Below are positions 1 through 8,283 of a stretch of 10,494 nt of DNA, one piece after another. This stretch comes from Candidatus Methanofastidiosia archaeon (GTDB taxonomy: Archaea > Methanobacteriota_B > Thermococci > Methanofastidiosales > Methanofastidiosaceae), in contig PWMA01000129.1 of assembly GCA_003558335.1 (NCBI GenBank), positions 1 to 10,494 of the forward strand, in the 5' to 3' direction. A program made the translations under genes and the position numbers. The notes under the pieces are model-generated. The model did no database searches. It was given only the letters and a program-made list of their open reading frames with translations, and was not told the DNA's origin. The first letter of the stretch is position 1; every line of letters starts with the position of its first letter.

Positions 1-1667
1 CTCCTGATCCTTACATAAGTATAAATGAGGTGGGAGTTCCAGAATTTGCAGCAGCCGAATTAACTGTTCCTGAAAGAGTGACTACACACAATTTGGAAGA
101 AATGAAGAAGATTGTGAGAAATGGCCCAAACAAACATCCTGGTGCAAACTATGTAATAAGATCTGATGGTAGAAGAAAAAAAATTACTGATACCACTAAA
201 GATGACGTTGCAGAAGAACTTGATATAGGATTTATAGTTGAAAGACAATTAAGAGACGGTGACATCGTCTTATTTAACAGACAACCATCTCTCCATAGAC
301 TATCTATAATGGCACATGAAGTTAGAGTAATGCCCTACAAAACTTTTAGACTTAATCTCTGTGTGTGTCCACCCTATAACGCTGATTTTGATGGAGACGA
401 GATGAATTTACATCTTCCTCAAACAGAGGAAGCAAGAAGCGAAGCTGGAACGATAATGAAAGTTCAAGAAAATATTATTTCACCAAGGTTCGGTGAACCT
501 GTTATTGGAGGTATGCAAGACTATGTTTCTGGAGCATACCTTATGACAAGAGAAGGTTCAGAATTTCTATCTGAAGAGGTGGTGGAAAAATTCTACGAAT
601 CAGGAATATTACAAAACAAAGTAAATGTTGAAGATTTTAAAGAAAGATCTAAAATCTGGACTGGGAAGGAACTATTTGAAGTATTGCTTCCTAAGGATTT
701 GAGTGTTGAATTTAGATCAAAGACTTGTAGAAAATGTGAAAGATGTGAATTTGACAACTGCAAGCATGATAACTATGTTGTAATAAAGGAAGGAAAGCTC
801 CTAAAAGGTGTAATTGACGGTGCTGCCTTTAAAGCCAGATCAAGTTGTAAATTACTTGATAAAATTGTAAAAGATTATGGATCTGATGAGGGAAGAGAGT
901 TTTTGGACTCTGTAACAAAACTTATCATTTCAGTAATAATGAAAGTTGGACTAACTACAGGTATAGACGATGTTAACATACCTGATGAAGCCCTTGAAAG
1001 AATCGAAGAGATATTGGAAAATGCTCAAAATAAAGTAATGGAAAATATTGAAGCATACAACAGAGGAGAACTTGAAAAACAGCCAGGGCAAACTCTTGAA
1101 GACACTCTAGAGAATAGAATTATGGCAGAACTTGCAAAGGCAAGAGACAACGCAGGAGCAGTTGCCGAACAGTATCTTGGAATCAAAAGACACGCTGTTA
1201 TAATGGCAAAAACTGGAGCAAAAGGTAATATGCTCGACTTGACTCAGATGTCAGCATGCCTAGGGCAGATGACTGTAAGAGGGAAAAGACTACACAGAGG
1301 GTACCAAGAAAGAAGTTTACCACATTTTAAACGTGGGGATCGTTCAGCAGTTGCACGTGGATTTGTTAGTTCAAGCTACAGAGATGGACTTTCACCTACA
1401 GAATTTTTCTTCCACTCTATGGGAGGAAGAGAAGGCCTTGTTGATACTGCAGTTAGAACTGCACAGTCTGGGTATATGCAGAGAAGATTAATTAACGCTC
1501 TCCAAGACTTGAAAGTTGAAAAGGATAGAAGTGTTAGAGATAACAGTAATAATATAATCCAATTTGAATATGGTGAGGATGGTGTTGATCCATCTAGAAG
1601 TTCATATGGTGAAGCTGTTGATATAGATTGGATAATACACAAAACTGTCTCTTCAAGAAAATCATGA
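1..1667 (+). CDS. rpoA1: DNA-directed RNA polymerase subunit A' (RpoA1), 5'-truncated by window edge
   Basis: This is the C-terminal 554 residues of the archaeal RNA polymerase largest-subunit N-terminal piece, which holds the catalytic metal site. The frame is open to the left edge: the first complete codon is at base 3 and reads PDPYISINEVGVPE, which matches the family, so the GTG at 30 is internal. Archaeal A' is usually about 870-910 residues, so roughly 320-350 are missing upstream. The Mg2+-binding motif NADFDGD lies at 378-398. A Cys cluster (CRKCERCEFDNC) lies at 726-761. The bridge helix (SPTEFFFHSMGGREG and onward to INAL) spans about 1392-1500, close to the end, where archaea split the subunit. 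The TGA stop at 1665-1667 overlaps the ribosome binding site of rpoA2. Upstream, outside the window, rpoH and rpoB would be expected. Identification is secure. Confidence 0.98.
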   Translation, partial: PDPYISINEVGVPEFAAAELTVPERVTTHNLEEMKKIVRNGPNKHPGANYVIRSDGRRKKITDTTKDDVAEELDIGFIVERQLRDGDIVLFNRQPSLHRLSIMAHEVRVMPYKTFRLNLCVCPPYNADFDGDEMNLHLPQTEEARSEAGTIMKVQENIISPRFGEPVIGGMQDYVSGAYLMTREGSEFLSEEVVEKFYESGILQNKVNVEDFKERSKIWTGKELFEVLLPKDLSVEFRSKTCRKCERCEFDNCKHDNYVVIKEGKLLKGVIDGAAFKARSSCKLLDKIVKDYGSDEGREFLDSVTKLIISVIMKVGLTTGIDDVNIPDEALERIEEILENAQNKVMENIEAYNRGELEKQPGQTLEDTLENRIMAELAKARDNAGAVAEQYLGIKRHAVIMAKTGAKGNMLDLTQMSACLGQMTVRGKRLHRGYQERSLPHFKRGDRSAVARGFVSSSYRDGLSPTEFFFHSMGGREGLVDTAVRTAQSGYMQRRLINALQDLKVEKDRSVRDNSNNIIQFEYGEDGVDPSRSSYGEAVDIDWIIHKTVSSRKS

Positions 1668-1676
1668 GGTGTTTAA

Positions 1677-2834
1677 ATGTCGGATTTATCTTATATCGAT
1701 AATCAAATAAAAAAATATCGTGATAAATTAACTGATCATATCAAAGAAATACTTAAAGAAAAACTTTACATGGCTAGTGAAAAATACGTCCTATCAAAAA
1801 GCGAAGTAAAATCCATAATTGAAGAATGCATAGAAAATTATGAAAAATCTCTTGTTGATACCGGAGAAGCTGTTGGAACGGTAGCAGCCCAAAGTCTTGG
1901 TGAGCCTGGAACGCAGATGACATTAAACACTTTTCATTATGCAGGTGTAGCCGATATCAACGTTACACTTGGTCTTCCTAGGATAATTGAAATTGTAGAT
2001 GCGAGAAAAGATCCTAATACTCCTGTTATGAGGATATATCTCGATGAAGAAATGCGTGAAAATAGGGAAAAAGCTGAAGATATGGTCAAGGAGATAGAAG
2101 GCACTACTATTGAAAGTATTTCCAAAGGCTTGAAAATAGATGTTATCAACATGTCAATTGTAGTTGAACTTGATACCTATAAAATGGAAAAACAAGGACT
2201 AACAATCGAAGATATAAAAGAAAAACTTTATAAATTGAAAAAAATTGAGAACATCGAAGAAGAAGACAACTTTTTAACTTTAAAGGCCGGTGACGTTTCT
2301 CTTATGGAACTTAGAAAATTTTTTAACAGGGTAAAAGGTCACCAGCTTAAAGGAATAAAGAATGTTAAAAGAGCCTTAATCAAAAAAGAAGCAGATGAAT
2401 ATGTGATATACACAGAGGGTTCAAATCTAGGAGAGGTATTTAAAATCCCTGGAATTGATATATCCAGATCAATATCAAACGATATAAATGAAATTCAGAG
2501 AATACTTGGAATTGAAGCTGCCAGAAGAGCGATAGTTGATGAAATTAGAAAGACTCTAGAAGAGCAAGGGCTTGAAGTTGATATTAGGCATATAATGTTA
2601 CTTGCTGATTTAATGACTATGGAGGGGGAAATAAAACAAATAGGAAGGCATGGGATTAGTGGAGAGAAGTCAAGCATACTTGCAAGGGCTTCTTTTGAAG
2701 TTACTACCAACCATCTTATGAAAGCTGCAAAGTTTGGAGAAATTGACTCCTTATCAGGAGTAACGGAGAACGTTATTATAGGGCAACCAATACCTATGGG
2801 TACAGGAAATGTTAAACTAATAATGAAAAAGTAG
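1677..2834 (+). CDS. rpoA2: DNA-directed RNA polymerase subunit A'' (RpoA2)
   Basis: This 385-residue protein is the C-terminal part of the split largest RNA polymerase subunit. It assembles with A' to complete the active centre. Residues 63-87 (GEAVGTVAAQSLGEPG, then TQMTLNTFHYAG) form the trigger loop region. His87 corresponds to the trigger-loop His that contacts the incoming NTP in Rpb1 (family knowledge). The following GLPRIIEIVDARKDPNTP segment is also typical, and the C-terminal part (LADLMTMEGEIKQIGRHG, then SILARASFEVT) matches the conserved clamp/jaw end of the subunit. Length is normal for archaea. The ATG at 1677 is 9 bases after the rpoA1 stop, with GAGGTG at 1666-1671, which supports this start and translational coupling. 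Confidence 0.98.
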   Translation: MSDLSYIDNQIKKYRDKLTDHIKEILKEKLYMASEKYVLSKSEVKSIIEECIENYEKSLVDTGEAVGTVAAQSLGEPGTQMTLNTFHYAGVADINVTLGLPRIIEIVDARKDPNTPVMRIYLDEEMRENREKAEDMVKEIEGTTIESISKGLKIDVINMSIVVELDTYKMEKQGLTIEDIKEKLYKLKKIENIEEEDNFLTLKAGDVSLMELRKFFNRVKGHQLKGIKNVKRALIKKEADEYVIYTEGSNLGEVFKIPGIDISRSISNDINEIQRILGIEAARRAIVDEIRKTLEEQGLEVDIRHIMLLADLMTMEGEIKQIGRHGISGEKSSILARASFEVTTNHLMKAAKFGEIDSLSGVTENVIIGQPIPMGTGNVKLIMKK

Positions 2835-2845
2835 GAGGTTATTCA

Positions 2846-3154
2846 ATGGATGTAAATAGAGAAATTAAAAGAACAATAGACACCGGCAAGGTAATACTCG
2901 GAACCAATAAATCCATTACTTCTCTTAAAACGGGTAACGCTAAGTTGATTATCTACACTCAAAACTGTCCTAAAAATATAAAGGAAGATATTTTTCACTA
3001 TTCAAAAATATCAAGCATACCCATTTTAGAGTTTGGCGGTACATCACTGGAGCTTGGCACTCTTTGCGGTAAACCATTTCTTGTTTCAGTTATGGCAATA
3101 ATTTCTCCAGGAGAGTCCAGTATCCTTTCTGGAGGTAAGGTTTATGGGAATTAA
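2846..3154 (+). CDS. rpl30e: 50S ribosomal protein L30e (eL30)
   Basis: This 102-residue protein of the L7Ae/L30e/S12e RNA-binding fold is a large-subunit protein found in archaea and eukaryotes but not bacteria. Recognisable blocks are the N-terminal IKRTIDTGKVILGTNKS segment, LIIYTQNCP (about 34-42), and GTSLELGTLCGKPFLVSVMAI (about 65-85). The length is usual for the family. A strong site, GGAGGT at 2834-2839, overlaps the rpoA2 stop and lies 6 bases before the ATG. The last 11 bases overlap the start of nusA. Its position between rpoA2 and nusA is the standard archaeal order. Confidence 0.97.
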   Translation: MDVNREIKRTIDTGKVILGTNKSITSLKTGNAKLIIYTQNCPKNIKEDIFHYSKISSIPILEFGGTSLELGTLCGKPFLVSVMAIISPGESSILSGGKVYGN

Positions 3155-3575
3155 AATATCAACAGACGAGATAAGGTATATTGGACTGTTTGAAAGTATG
3201 ACTGGTGCCACCGTTAAAGATTGTATATTTGAAGACAATAAAAATAAAATTGTTTATGTTGTAAAAGAAGGCGATATGGGTTTAGCTATTGGTAAAAATG
3301 GAGTTAATGCACAAAGAGTAAAAGAATCCCTAAATAAGCCAATAGATATAATAGAATATTCGGATGATCCTGAAAAGTTTATTAAGAATATCATCTGGCC
3401 TGTTAAAGTTAAAAGTATTCATGTCTCTGAGAGAAAAGATGGTAAAAAAATAGCTGTTCTTGATATTAATAAAAAAGATAAAGGGCTTGTTATAGGAAAA
3501 GAAGGAAAAAATATTGACAGAATCAAAAACCTATTAAAGAGACATCATAATCTTGACGATATAATGATTATGTAG
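3144..3575 (+). CDS. nusA: Archaeal NusA-like transcription factor, two KH domains
   Basis: This 143-residue protein is the archaeal NusA, which has only the two KH RNA-binding domains and lacks the S1 and N-terminal polymerase-binding domains of bacterial NusA. The first KH signature is GLAIGKNGVNAQRVKE at about 46-61 (GKNG loop at 50-53). The second is GLVIGKEGKNIDRIKNLL at about 114-131 (GKEG loop at 118-121). It is thought to act with RNA polymerase in elongation or termination, but its exact role in archaea is less settled than in bacteria. The start overlaps rpl30e by 11 bases. GGAGGT at 3131-3136, seven bases upstream, supports it. Confidence 0.96.
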   Translation: MGIKISTDEIRYIGLFESMTGATVKDCIFEDNKNKIVYVVKEGDMGLAIGKNGVNAQRVKESLNKPIDIIEYSDDPEKFIKNIIWPVKVKSIHVSERKDGKKIAVLDINKKDKGLVIGKEGKNIDRIKNLLKRHHNLDDIMIM

Positions 3576-3586
3576 AGGTTATAATT

Positions 3587-4021
3587 ATGAGTAAACCACA
3601 AGGCAGAAATGCCGCGAGAAAAATTGAAGGAATAAGAAGAAAATATAGATGGAAAGATAAGGTCTATAAAATAAGAGAGCTTAACCTTAAGGTTAAAACA
3701 GATCCTTTGGAAGGTAGCCCGCAGGCAAGAGGAATAGTTCTTGAAAAGGTACCTATTGAAGCAAAACAGCCTAACTCAGCTCTTAGAAAATGTATAAGAG
3801 TTCAGCTTATTAAAAATGGTAGACAGCTAACTGCATTTTGTCCTGGAGACGGCGCTATAAATTTTATCGATGAGCACGATGAAGTTGTTATCGAGGGAAT
3901 TGGCGGCAGACAAGGGGGGTCAATGGGAGATATCCCTGGGGTTAGATTTAAAGTAGTTAAAGTTAACAGAGTTTCATTAAATGAGATGGTTAAAGGGAAG
4001 AAAGAGAAACCGGTAAGGTAG
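3587..4021 (+). CDS. rps12: 30S ribosomal protein S12 (uS12)
   Basis: This 144-residue protein is uS12 of the small-subunit decoding centre, with the archaeal/eukaryotic (S23-like) N-terminal extension. The decoding loop is visible as KQPNSALRKCIRVQLIKNG (about 60-78). Pro62 is the position hydroxylated in some eukaryotic homologues (family knowledge, not shown here). The second conserved block is FCPGDGAINFIDEHDEV (about 84-100), followed by GGRQGGSMGDIPGVRFKVVKVN. Length is typical for archaea. GAGGTT at 3575-3580 lies 6 bases before the ATG. It is followed after 5 bases by rps7. Confidence 0.98.
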   Translation: MSKPQGRNAARKIEGIRRKYRWKDKVYKIRELNLKVKTDPLEGSPQARGIVLEKVPIEAKQPNSALRKCIRVQLIKNGRQLTAFCPGDGAINFIDEHDEVVIEGIGGRQGGSMGDIPGVRFKVVKVNRVSLNEMVKGKKEKPVR

Positions 4022-4026
4022 ATATT

Positions 4027-4662
4027 ATGGATGTTAAAGAGAGATTTTATGTTCCAAACAATCTAAAGGTCTTTGGTAAGTGGGAAACAGATATTGAAGT
4101 CGAAGACTTGGGAATAAAAAGTTATGTTAATCTTACTCCAATTATAGTTCCACATACTGCAGGGAGACATCAAAAGAGACGATTTTGGAAAAATAAAACT
4201 AATATTGTAGAAAGATTAGCAAATAAAATGATGAGATCCGGTTCTGCAGGAAGAAAGACTGGTGGCAGATATTTGAGAAGACACGGTGGATATACTGGTA
4301 AGAAACAAGCCACTTATAAAACAATAAAACTTGCTTTCGAAGAAATAAACAAAAAAACTAAAGAAAATCCTTTGGAAGTATTAGTCAGGGCTTTGCAGCA
4401 TGCAGGTCCAAGAGAGGAAGTGACAACACTTTCCTACGGCGGTATTAAATATCACCTATCAGTAGATACAGGTTCGCAGAGAAGACTAGATATGGCACTT
4501 AAAAATATAGCCTTAGGGGCAAGCATTAGGACATTCAAAACTAAAAAGAAGTTCCATGAAACATTGGCTGAAGAGATTATTCTTGCCTCAAAAGGAGAAA
4601 TGTCAAGTTTTGCTGTAAATAAAAAGGAAGAGATAGAGAGAATAGCAAAATCAGCTAGATAA
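4027..4662 (+). CDS. rps7: 30S ribosomal protein S7 (uS7)
   Basis: This 211-residue protein is uS7, which organises the 3' major domain of 16S rRNA and lies near the E site. Supporting segments are the archaeal-type N-terminus ending IIVPHTAGRHQKRRFWK, then IVERLANKMMRSG (about 60-72), the basic stretch TGGRYLRRHGGYTGKK, the core NPLEVLVRALQHAGPREEVT (about 118-137), and SQRRLDMALKNIALGA. Length is in the usual archaeal range (about 190-215). The ribosome binding site is weaker than for the neighbours (AGGT at about 4016-4019). With only 5 bases after the rps12 stop, translational coupling is likely. Confidence 0.98.
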   Translation: MDVKERFYVPNNLKVFGKWETDIEVEDLGIKSYVNLTPIIVPHTAGRHQKRRFWKNKTNIVERLANKMMRSGSAGRKTGGRYLRRHGGYTGKKQATYKTIKLAFEEINKKTKENPLEVLVRALQHAGPREEVTTLSYGGIKYHLSVDTGSQRRLDMALKNIALGASIRTFKTKKKFHETLAEEIILASKGEMSSFAVNKKEEIERIAKSAR

Positions 4663-4685
4663 TTCATTATGGTGATTCATTATGG
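4662..4685 (+). repeat. 11-bp direct repeat spanning the fusA start codon
   Basis: ATTCATTATGG occurs at 4662-4672 and again at 4675-4685, with a period of 13. The second copy contains the real fusA ATG (4682). The first copy contains an ATG at 4669 in another frame, which would give a six-residue peptide (MVIHYG) ending at 4687-4689 inside fusA. GGTGAT (4671-4676), lying between the two ATGs, is the probable fusA ribosome binding site. The repeat is exact; a role is not shown. Confidence 0.75.
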
Positions 4686-6880
4686 GTAGAAAAGAAGAGA
4701 TGGCAAAAAAAGTTAAAGGATTGATGGTTGATCCAGTCCATATAAGAAATACGGGAATAGCAGCTCACATTGATCATGGTAAAACTACTTTAAGTGATAA
4801 CCTGCTCTCTGGTGCCGGTCTAATGTCAGAGGACTTAGCCGGAAAACAGCTCGTCTTAGATTTTGATGAGCAGGAACAAGCAAGAGGGATTACTATCAAT
4901 GCAGCAAACGTATCGATGGTACACAATCACAAAGGTGATGATTATTTAGTAAACTTGATAGATACTCCTGGACACGTTGACTTTGGTGGCGACGTTACAA
5001 GAGCAATGAGGGCAATAGATGGATGTATTATAGTTGTTTGTGCAGTAGAAGGCAAGATGCCTCAGACTGAAACTGTTGTAAGGCAAGCTTTAAAGGAAAA
5101 AGTAAAACCAACACTTTTCATAAATAAAGTTGATAGATTAATTAGAGAGCTTCAACTTTCTCCTGAAGATTTACAAAAAAGATTTGTGAAGATTATAAAC
5201 GAAGTAAATAAATTAATTAAAAATGCCGCACCTCCGGAGTTTAAAGAGAGTTGGCAAGTAAGCGTTACTGAAGGCAGTGTATCTTTTGGTTCAGCTTATT
5301 ATAACTGGGCAATAAATGTTCCTTATATGAAAAAAAGTGGAATAACTTTTAAGGATATAATAGAGCACTGCATGAATGATACGCAGAAAGAACTTTCTAA
5401 AAAATCACCACTGCATGAAATTCTTCTTGACATGATGGTTACTCACCTACCGAATCCATTGACAGCACAAAAATATAGAATCCCCCAGATTTGGAAAGGA
5501 GATCTAGAAAGCATTGTTGGCCAAGATATGTTAAACTGCAATCCAAAAGGAAATCTTGGTATGGTAGTTACGAAAATTGTCCAAGATCCTCATGCAGGGG
5601 AGATTTGTGTAGGTAGGTTATTTTCCGGAACAATAAAAACTGGTCAAGAAGTTTGGATTGTTGCAACAAAAAATAAAAGAAGGGTACAGCAAGTTGGAAT
5701 ATTCATGGGTGCGGACAGAGAGAATCTTGAAGTCGTCCCATGTGGAAATATAGTTGCAGTTACAGGGTTAAAAGAAGCAATAGCTGGTGAAACTATTTGT
5801 ACTGGAGATGAGCCAATTACTCCCTTCGAGGCAATAAAACATTATTCTGAGCCAGTAGTCACAGTTGCAGTAGAACCTAAGAATACAAAAGATTTGGCAA
5901 AGTTGGTTGAAGTACTAAGACAAGTTTCTAAGGAAGATCCAACATTAGTTGCAAAGATTAATGAAGACAGCGGTGAATACTTGTTATCTGGTATGGGAGA
6001 ACTACATCTAGAGGTAATTGGTTATAGGATTACTCGTGATAGAGGAATAGATGTTAAGATGTCCGAGCCAATTGTAATATATAGAGAATCAATCGATGGA
6101 AAATCTGAGCCAGTGGAGGGTAAATCTCCTAACAAACACAATAGGTTCTATATGCAAGTTGAGCCCTTAGAAGACAACATCTACGATTCTATAAAAGAAG
6201 GAATAATCCCAGAAGGTAGGATCAAAGGAAAGGAGCTAGCACCGCAGCTTAGAGAACTTGGGATGAATAGTGACGAAGTAAAAGGAATTGCAGATATTTA
6301 CAACGGAAATGTATTCCTAAATATGACAAAAGGAATAGTATACATCAATGAAGTCATAGAACTTATAATTCAGTCTATCCATGAGGCAATCGATGGAGGC
6401 CCTTATTCAAGAGAACCTGTAATGAAACTCAAAATAAAACTTGTAGACTGTAAGCTTCACGAAGATTCAATTCACAGAGGCCCCGCACAAGTCATACCTG
6501 CAGTAAGAGAGGGATTATTTGCAGCAATGCTTTATGCAAGACCTGTGATATATGAGCCTATACAAAAAGTTACGATTACCTCTCCCCAAGATTATATGGG
6601 TGCGGTAACAAGAGAAATGCAAGCAAGAAGAGGTCAAATATTAGATATATCTCAGGAAGGAGATTCAACTACAGTTGTATCTATGGCACCAGTTTCAGAA
6701 ATGTTTGGTTTTGCTGGAGATATAAGAGGTGCAACTGAAGGCAGAGCAATTTGGTCAACTGAATACGCAGGTTATCAAAAACTACCAACAGAACTTCAAA
6801 CTCAAATTGCTGAGTCAATCAGAAAGAGAAAAGGACTTAAACCGCAACCACCAAAACCTGAAGATTTCATGAGTATGTAG
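4682..6880 (+). CDS. fusA: Translation elongation factor 2 (aEF-2), GTPase
   Basis: This 732-residue GTPase drives ribosomal translocation. The nucleotide site is complete: P-loop AHIDHGKT (28-35), switch I RGIT, DTPGHVDF from residue 94, and NKVD at 148-151. The archaeal/eukaryotic type, as opposed to bacterial EF-G, is shown by the insertion around the THLPNPLTAQKYR segment and by domain IV with LHEDSIHRGPAQVIPAVREG. His598 (codon 6473-6475) in that segment aligns with the diphthamide-modified His of EF-2. The C-terminus carries the conserved PVSEMFGFAGDIRGATEGRA block. Full length (archaeal range about 725-740). The start at 4682 is preceded by GGTGAT at 4671-4676. It follows rps7 by 19 bases. 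Confidence 0.98.
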   Translation: MGRKEEMAKKVKGLMVDPVHIRNTGIAAHIDHGKTTLSDNLLSGAGLMSEDLAGKQLVLDFDEQEQARGITINAANVSMVHNHKGDDYLVNLIDTPGHVDFGGDVTRAMRAIDGCIIVVCAVEGKMPQTETVVRQALKEKVKPTLFINKVDRLIRELQLSPEDLQKRFVKIINEVNKLIKNAAPPEFKESWQVSVTEGSVSFGSAYYNWAINVPYMKKSGITFKDIIEHCMNDTQKELSKKSPLHEILLDMMVTHLPNPLTAQKYRIPQIWKGDLESIVGQDMLNCNPKGNLGMVVTKIVQDPHAGEICVGRLFSGTIKTGQEVWIVATKNKRRVQQVGIFMGADRENLEVVPCGNIVAVTGLKEAIAGETICTGDEPITPFEAIKHYSEPVVTVAVEPKNTKDLAKLVEVLRQVSKEDPTLVAKINEDSGEYLLSGMGELHLEVIGYRITRDRGIDVKMSEPIVIYRESIDGKSEPVEGKSPNKHNRFYMQVEPLEDNIYDSIKEGIIPEGRIKGKELAPQLRELGMNSDEVKGIADIYNGNVFLNMTKGIVYINEVIELIIQSIHEAIDGGPYSREPVMKLKIKLVDCKLHEDSIHRGPAQVIPAVREGLFAAMLYARPVIYEPIQKVTITSPQDYMGAVTREMQARRGQILDISQEGDSTTVVSMAPVSEMFGFAGDIRGATEGRAIWSTEYAGYQKLPTELQTQIAESIRKRKGLKPQPPKPEDFMSM

Positions 6881-6892
6881 TTATAGAAAAAG

Positions 6893-6902
6893 CTTAAAAA
6901 TA
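6893..6902 (+). promoter_or_regulatory. Probable archaeal promoter (BRE/TATA) for tuf
   Basis: The 73-base gap between fusA and tuf contains GAAAAAG followed by CTTAAAAATA (6893-6902). This resembles a purine-rich BRE plus a TATA box. About 25 bases downstream puts the transcription start near 6923, leaving a leader of about 30 bases with a strong GGAGG at 6941-6945. A second TATA-like TTTAAAAG at 6910-6917 would start too close to the ribosome binding site. Inferred from sequence pattern only. Confidence 0.5.
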
Positions 6903-6953
6903 GATTCAATTTAAAAGATTATACCAGATATATTAAAAAAGGAGGAAATAATT

Positions 6954-8243
6954 ATGGCAACTCAAAAACCACATTTAAATGTAGCTTTTATTGGCCATGT
7001 AGATCACGGAAAATCTACATCCGTTGGTCAATTGCTAGTTATGCACGGTGATATCCGAGGAGATGTTATTAAGAAGTTTGAAGATATGGGAGAAAAAGGT
7101 AAGACGTTTAAGTTTGCTTGGGTAATGGACAATCTAAAGGAAGAGAGGGAAAGAGGAGTCACAATAGATCTTGCACATAAGAAATTTGAAACTGATTCAA
7201 AATATATTACCATTGTGGACTGTCCAGGGCACAGAGATTTTGTTAAAAACATGATTACGGGAGCTTCTCAAGCAGACGCTGCAGTTTTAGTAGTTGCAGC
7301 AAATGATGGAATCATGCCTCAAACACAAGAGCATGTTTTCTTATCAAGAACACTTGGCATTCAACAATTAGCAGTGTTGGTAAACAAAATGGACACAGTA
7401 GACTATTCCCAAGAAAAATTTGAAGCACTTAAAGCAGAAGTAGGAAAATTAATTAGGCAAGTTGGATTTAAAGTTGATGAAACAACATTCATCCCCGGTT
7501 CAGCATTCCATGGAGATAATATCGCAGGTAAATCTGAAAAAACTCCTTGGTATACAGGACCTTCATTACTAGAAACTGTTGATTCTTTCAAAGAACCTGA
7601 AAAACCAACAGACAAACCACTTAGACTTCCAATCCAAGATGTTTACACAATTACTGGTGTAGGGACTGTTCCGGTAGGAAGAGTAGAAACAGGAATAATG
7701 AAGAAAGGCGACACCGTAATATTTGAACCTGCGTCAACAGTATTTGGAAAGTCTATTTCTGGTGAAGTAAAGACAATTGAAATGCACCATGAAACATTGA
7801 GCCAGGCACTTCCAGGAGACAACGTTGGATTTAACGTTAGAGGCGTAGGAAAGAATGATATCAAAAGAGGAGATGTATTAGGACATCCAAAAGATCCTCC
7901 AAAAGTTGTAACACTAAATGATTCTTTCAAAGCCCAGATAGTTGTTTTAAGACATCCCACAGCTATCACAGTAGGGTACACCCCAGTATTTCACTGTCAC
8001 ACAGCACAGGTAGCCTGCACATTTGAGAAACTACTCGCAGAGTTAGATCCAAAAACAGGCAATGTAAAGACTGAAAATCCTGACTTTTTAAAGAGCGGCA
8101 GCGCAGCAATTGTTCAGATAAAACCAACCAAACCTATGGTAATTGAAGAAATCAAAGTATTACCTCAGTTAGGCAGATTTGCCGTAAGAGACATGGGGGC
8201 AACAGTTGCTGCAGGAATGGTACAGTCTGTACAAAAAGGTTAA
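6954..8243 (+). CDS. tuf: Translation elongation factor 1-alpha (aEF-1A)
   Basis: This 429-residue GTPase delivers aminoacyl-tRNA to the ribosomal A site. In archaea it also serves with release and rescue factors (aRF1, aPelota), which is family knowledge. The GTP site is complete: GHVDHGKST (14-22), the switch segment ERERGVTIDLA, DCPGHRDF from residue 89, NKMD at 144-147, and GSAFHGDNI as G5. Domains 2 and 3 are visible from LRLPIQDVYTITGVGTVPVG and from HPTAITVGYTPVFHCHTAQ. The ending LPQLGRFAVRDMGATVAAG is typical. The archaeal/eukaryotic type is clear from the KNMITGASQADAAVLVVAA block and the length. GGAGG at 6941-6945 supports the ATG. It probably has its own promoter besides read-through from fusA. 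Confidence 0.98.
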   Translation: MATQKPHLNVAFIGHVDHGKSTSVGQLLVMHGDIRGDVIKKFEDMGEKGKTFKFAWVMDNLKEERERGVTIDLAHKKFETDSKYITIVDCPGHRDFVKNMITGASQADAAVLVVAANDGIMPQTQEHVFLSRTLGIQQLAVLVNKMDTVDYSQEKFEALKAEVGKLIRQVGFKVDETTFIPGSAFHGDNIAGKSEKTPWYTGPSLLETVDSFKEPEKPTDKPLRLPIQDVYTITGVGTVPVGRVETGIMKKGDTVIFEPASTVFGKSISGEVKTIEMHHETLSQALPGDNVGFNVRGVGKNDIKRGDVLGHPKDPPKVVTLNDSFKAQIVVLRHPTAITVGYTPVFHCHTAQVACTFEKLLAELDPKTGNVKTENPDFLKSGSAAIVQIKPTKPMVIEEIKVLPQLGRFAVRDMGATVAAGMVQSVQKG

Positions 8244-8250
8244 AATTTAA

Positions 8251-8267
8251 TTTATTTTATTTTTATT
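8251..8267 (+). terminator. U-rich tract after tuf, possible partial terminator
   Basis: TTTATTTTATTTTTATT lies 8 bases after the tuf stop and before rps10. Archaeal polymerases terminate at U-rich runs, often without a hairpin, so this may end a share of tuf transcripts while the rest read into rps10. There is no good separate promoter for rps10, so full termination would be odd. Confidence 0.45.
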
Positions 8268-8271
8268 AAAT

Positions 8272-8277
8272 GAGGCG
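8272..8277 (+). promoter_or_regulatory. Ribosome binding site that decides the rps10 TTG start
   Basis: GAGGCG lies six bases before TTG (8284). There is no in-frame ATG nearby that would give the family N-terminus. The only ATG nearby (8270) overlaps this site, is out of frame, and stops after ten codons. Confidence 0.65.
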
Positions 8278-8283
8278 ATACAG

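Noticed and set aside
30..32. GTG at 30 as the start of the first gene
   Set aside because: The frame is open to the left edge and codons 3-29 read PDPYISINE, which belongs to the conserved A' sequence. The gene is truncated by the window.
7643..7981. Long minus-strand open frame inside tuf
   Set aside because: It lies fully within a highly conserved gene, has no ribosome binding site, and resembles no protein. It is a shadow of the tuf reading frame, as are the other antisense frames in the str genes.
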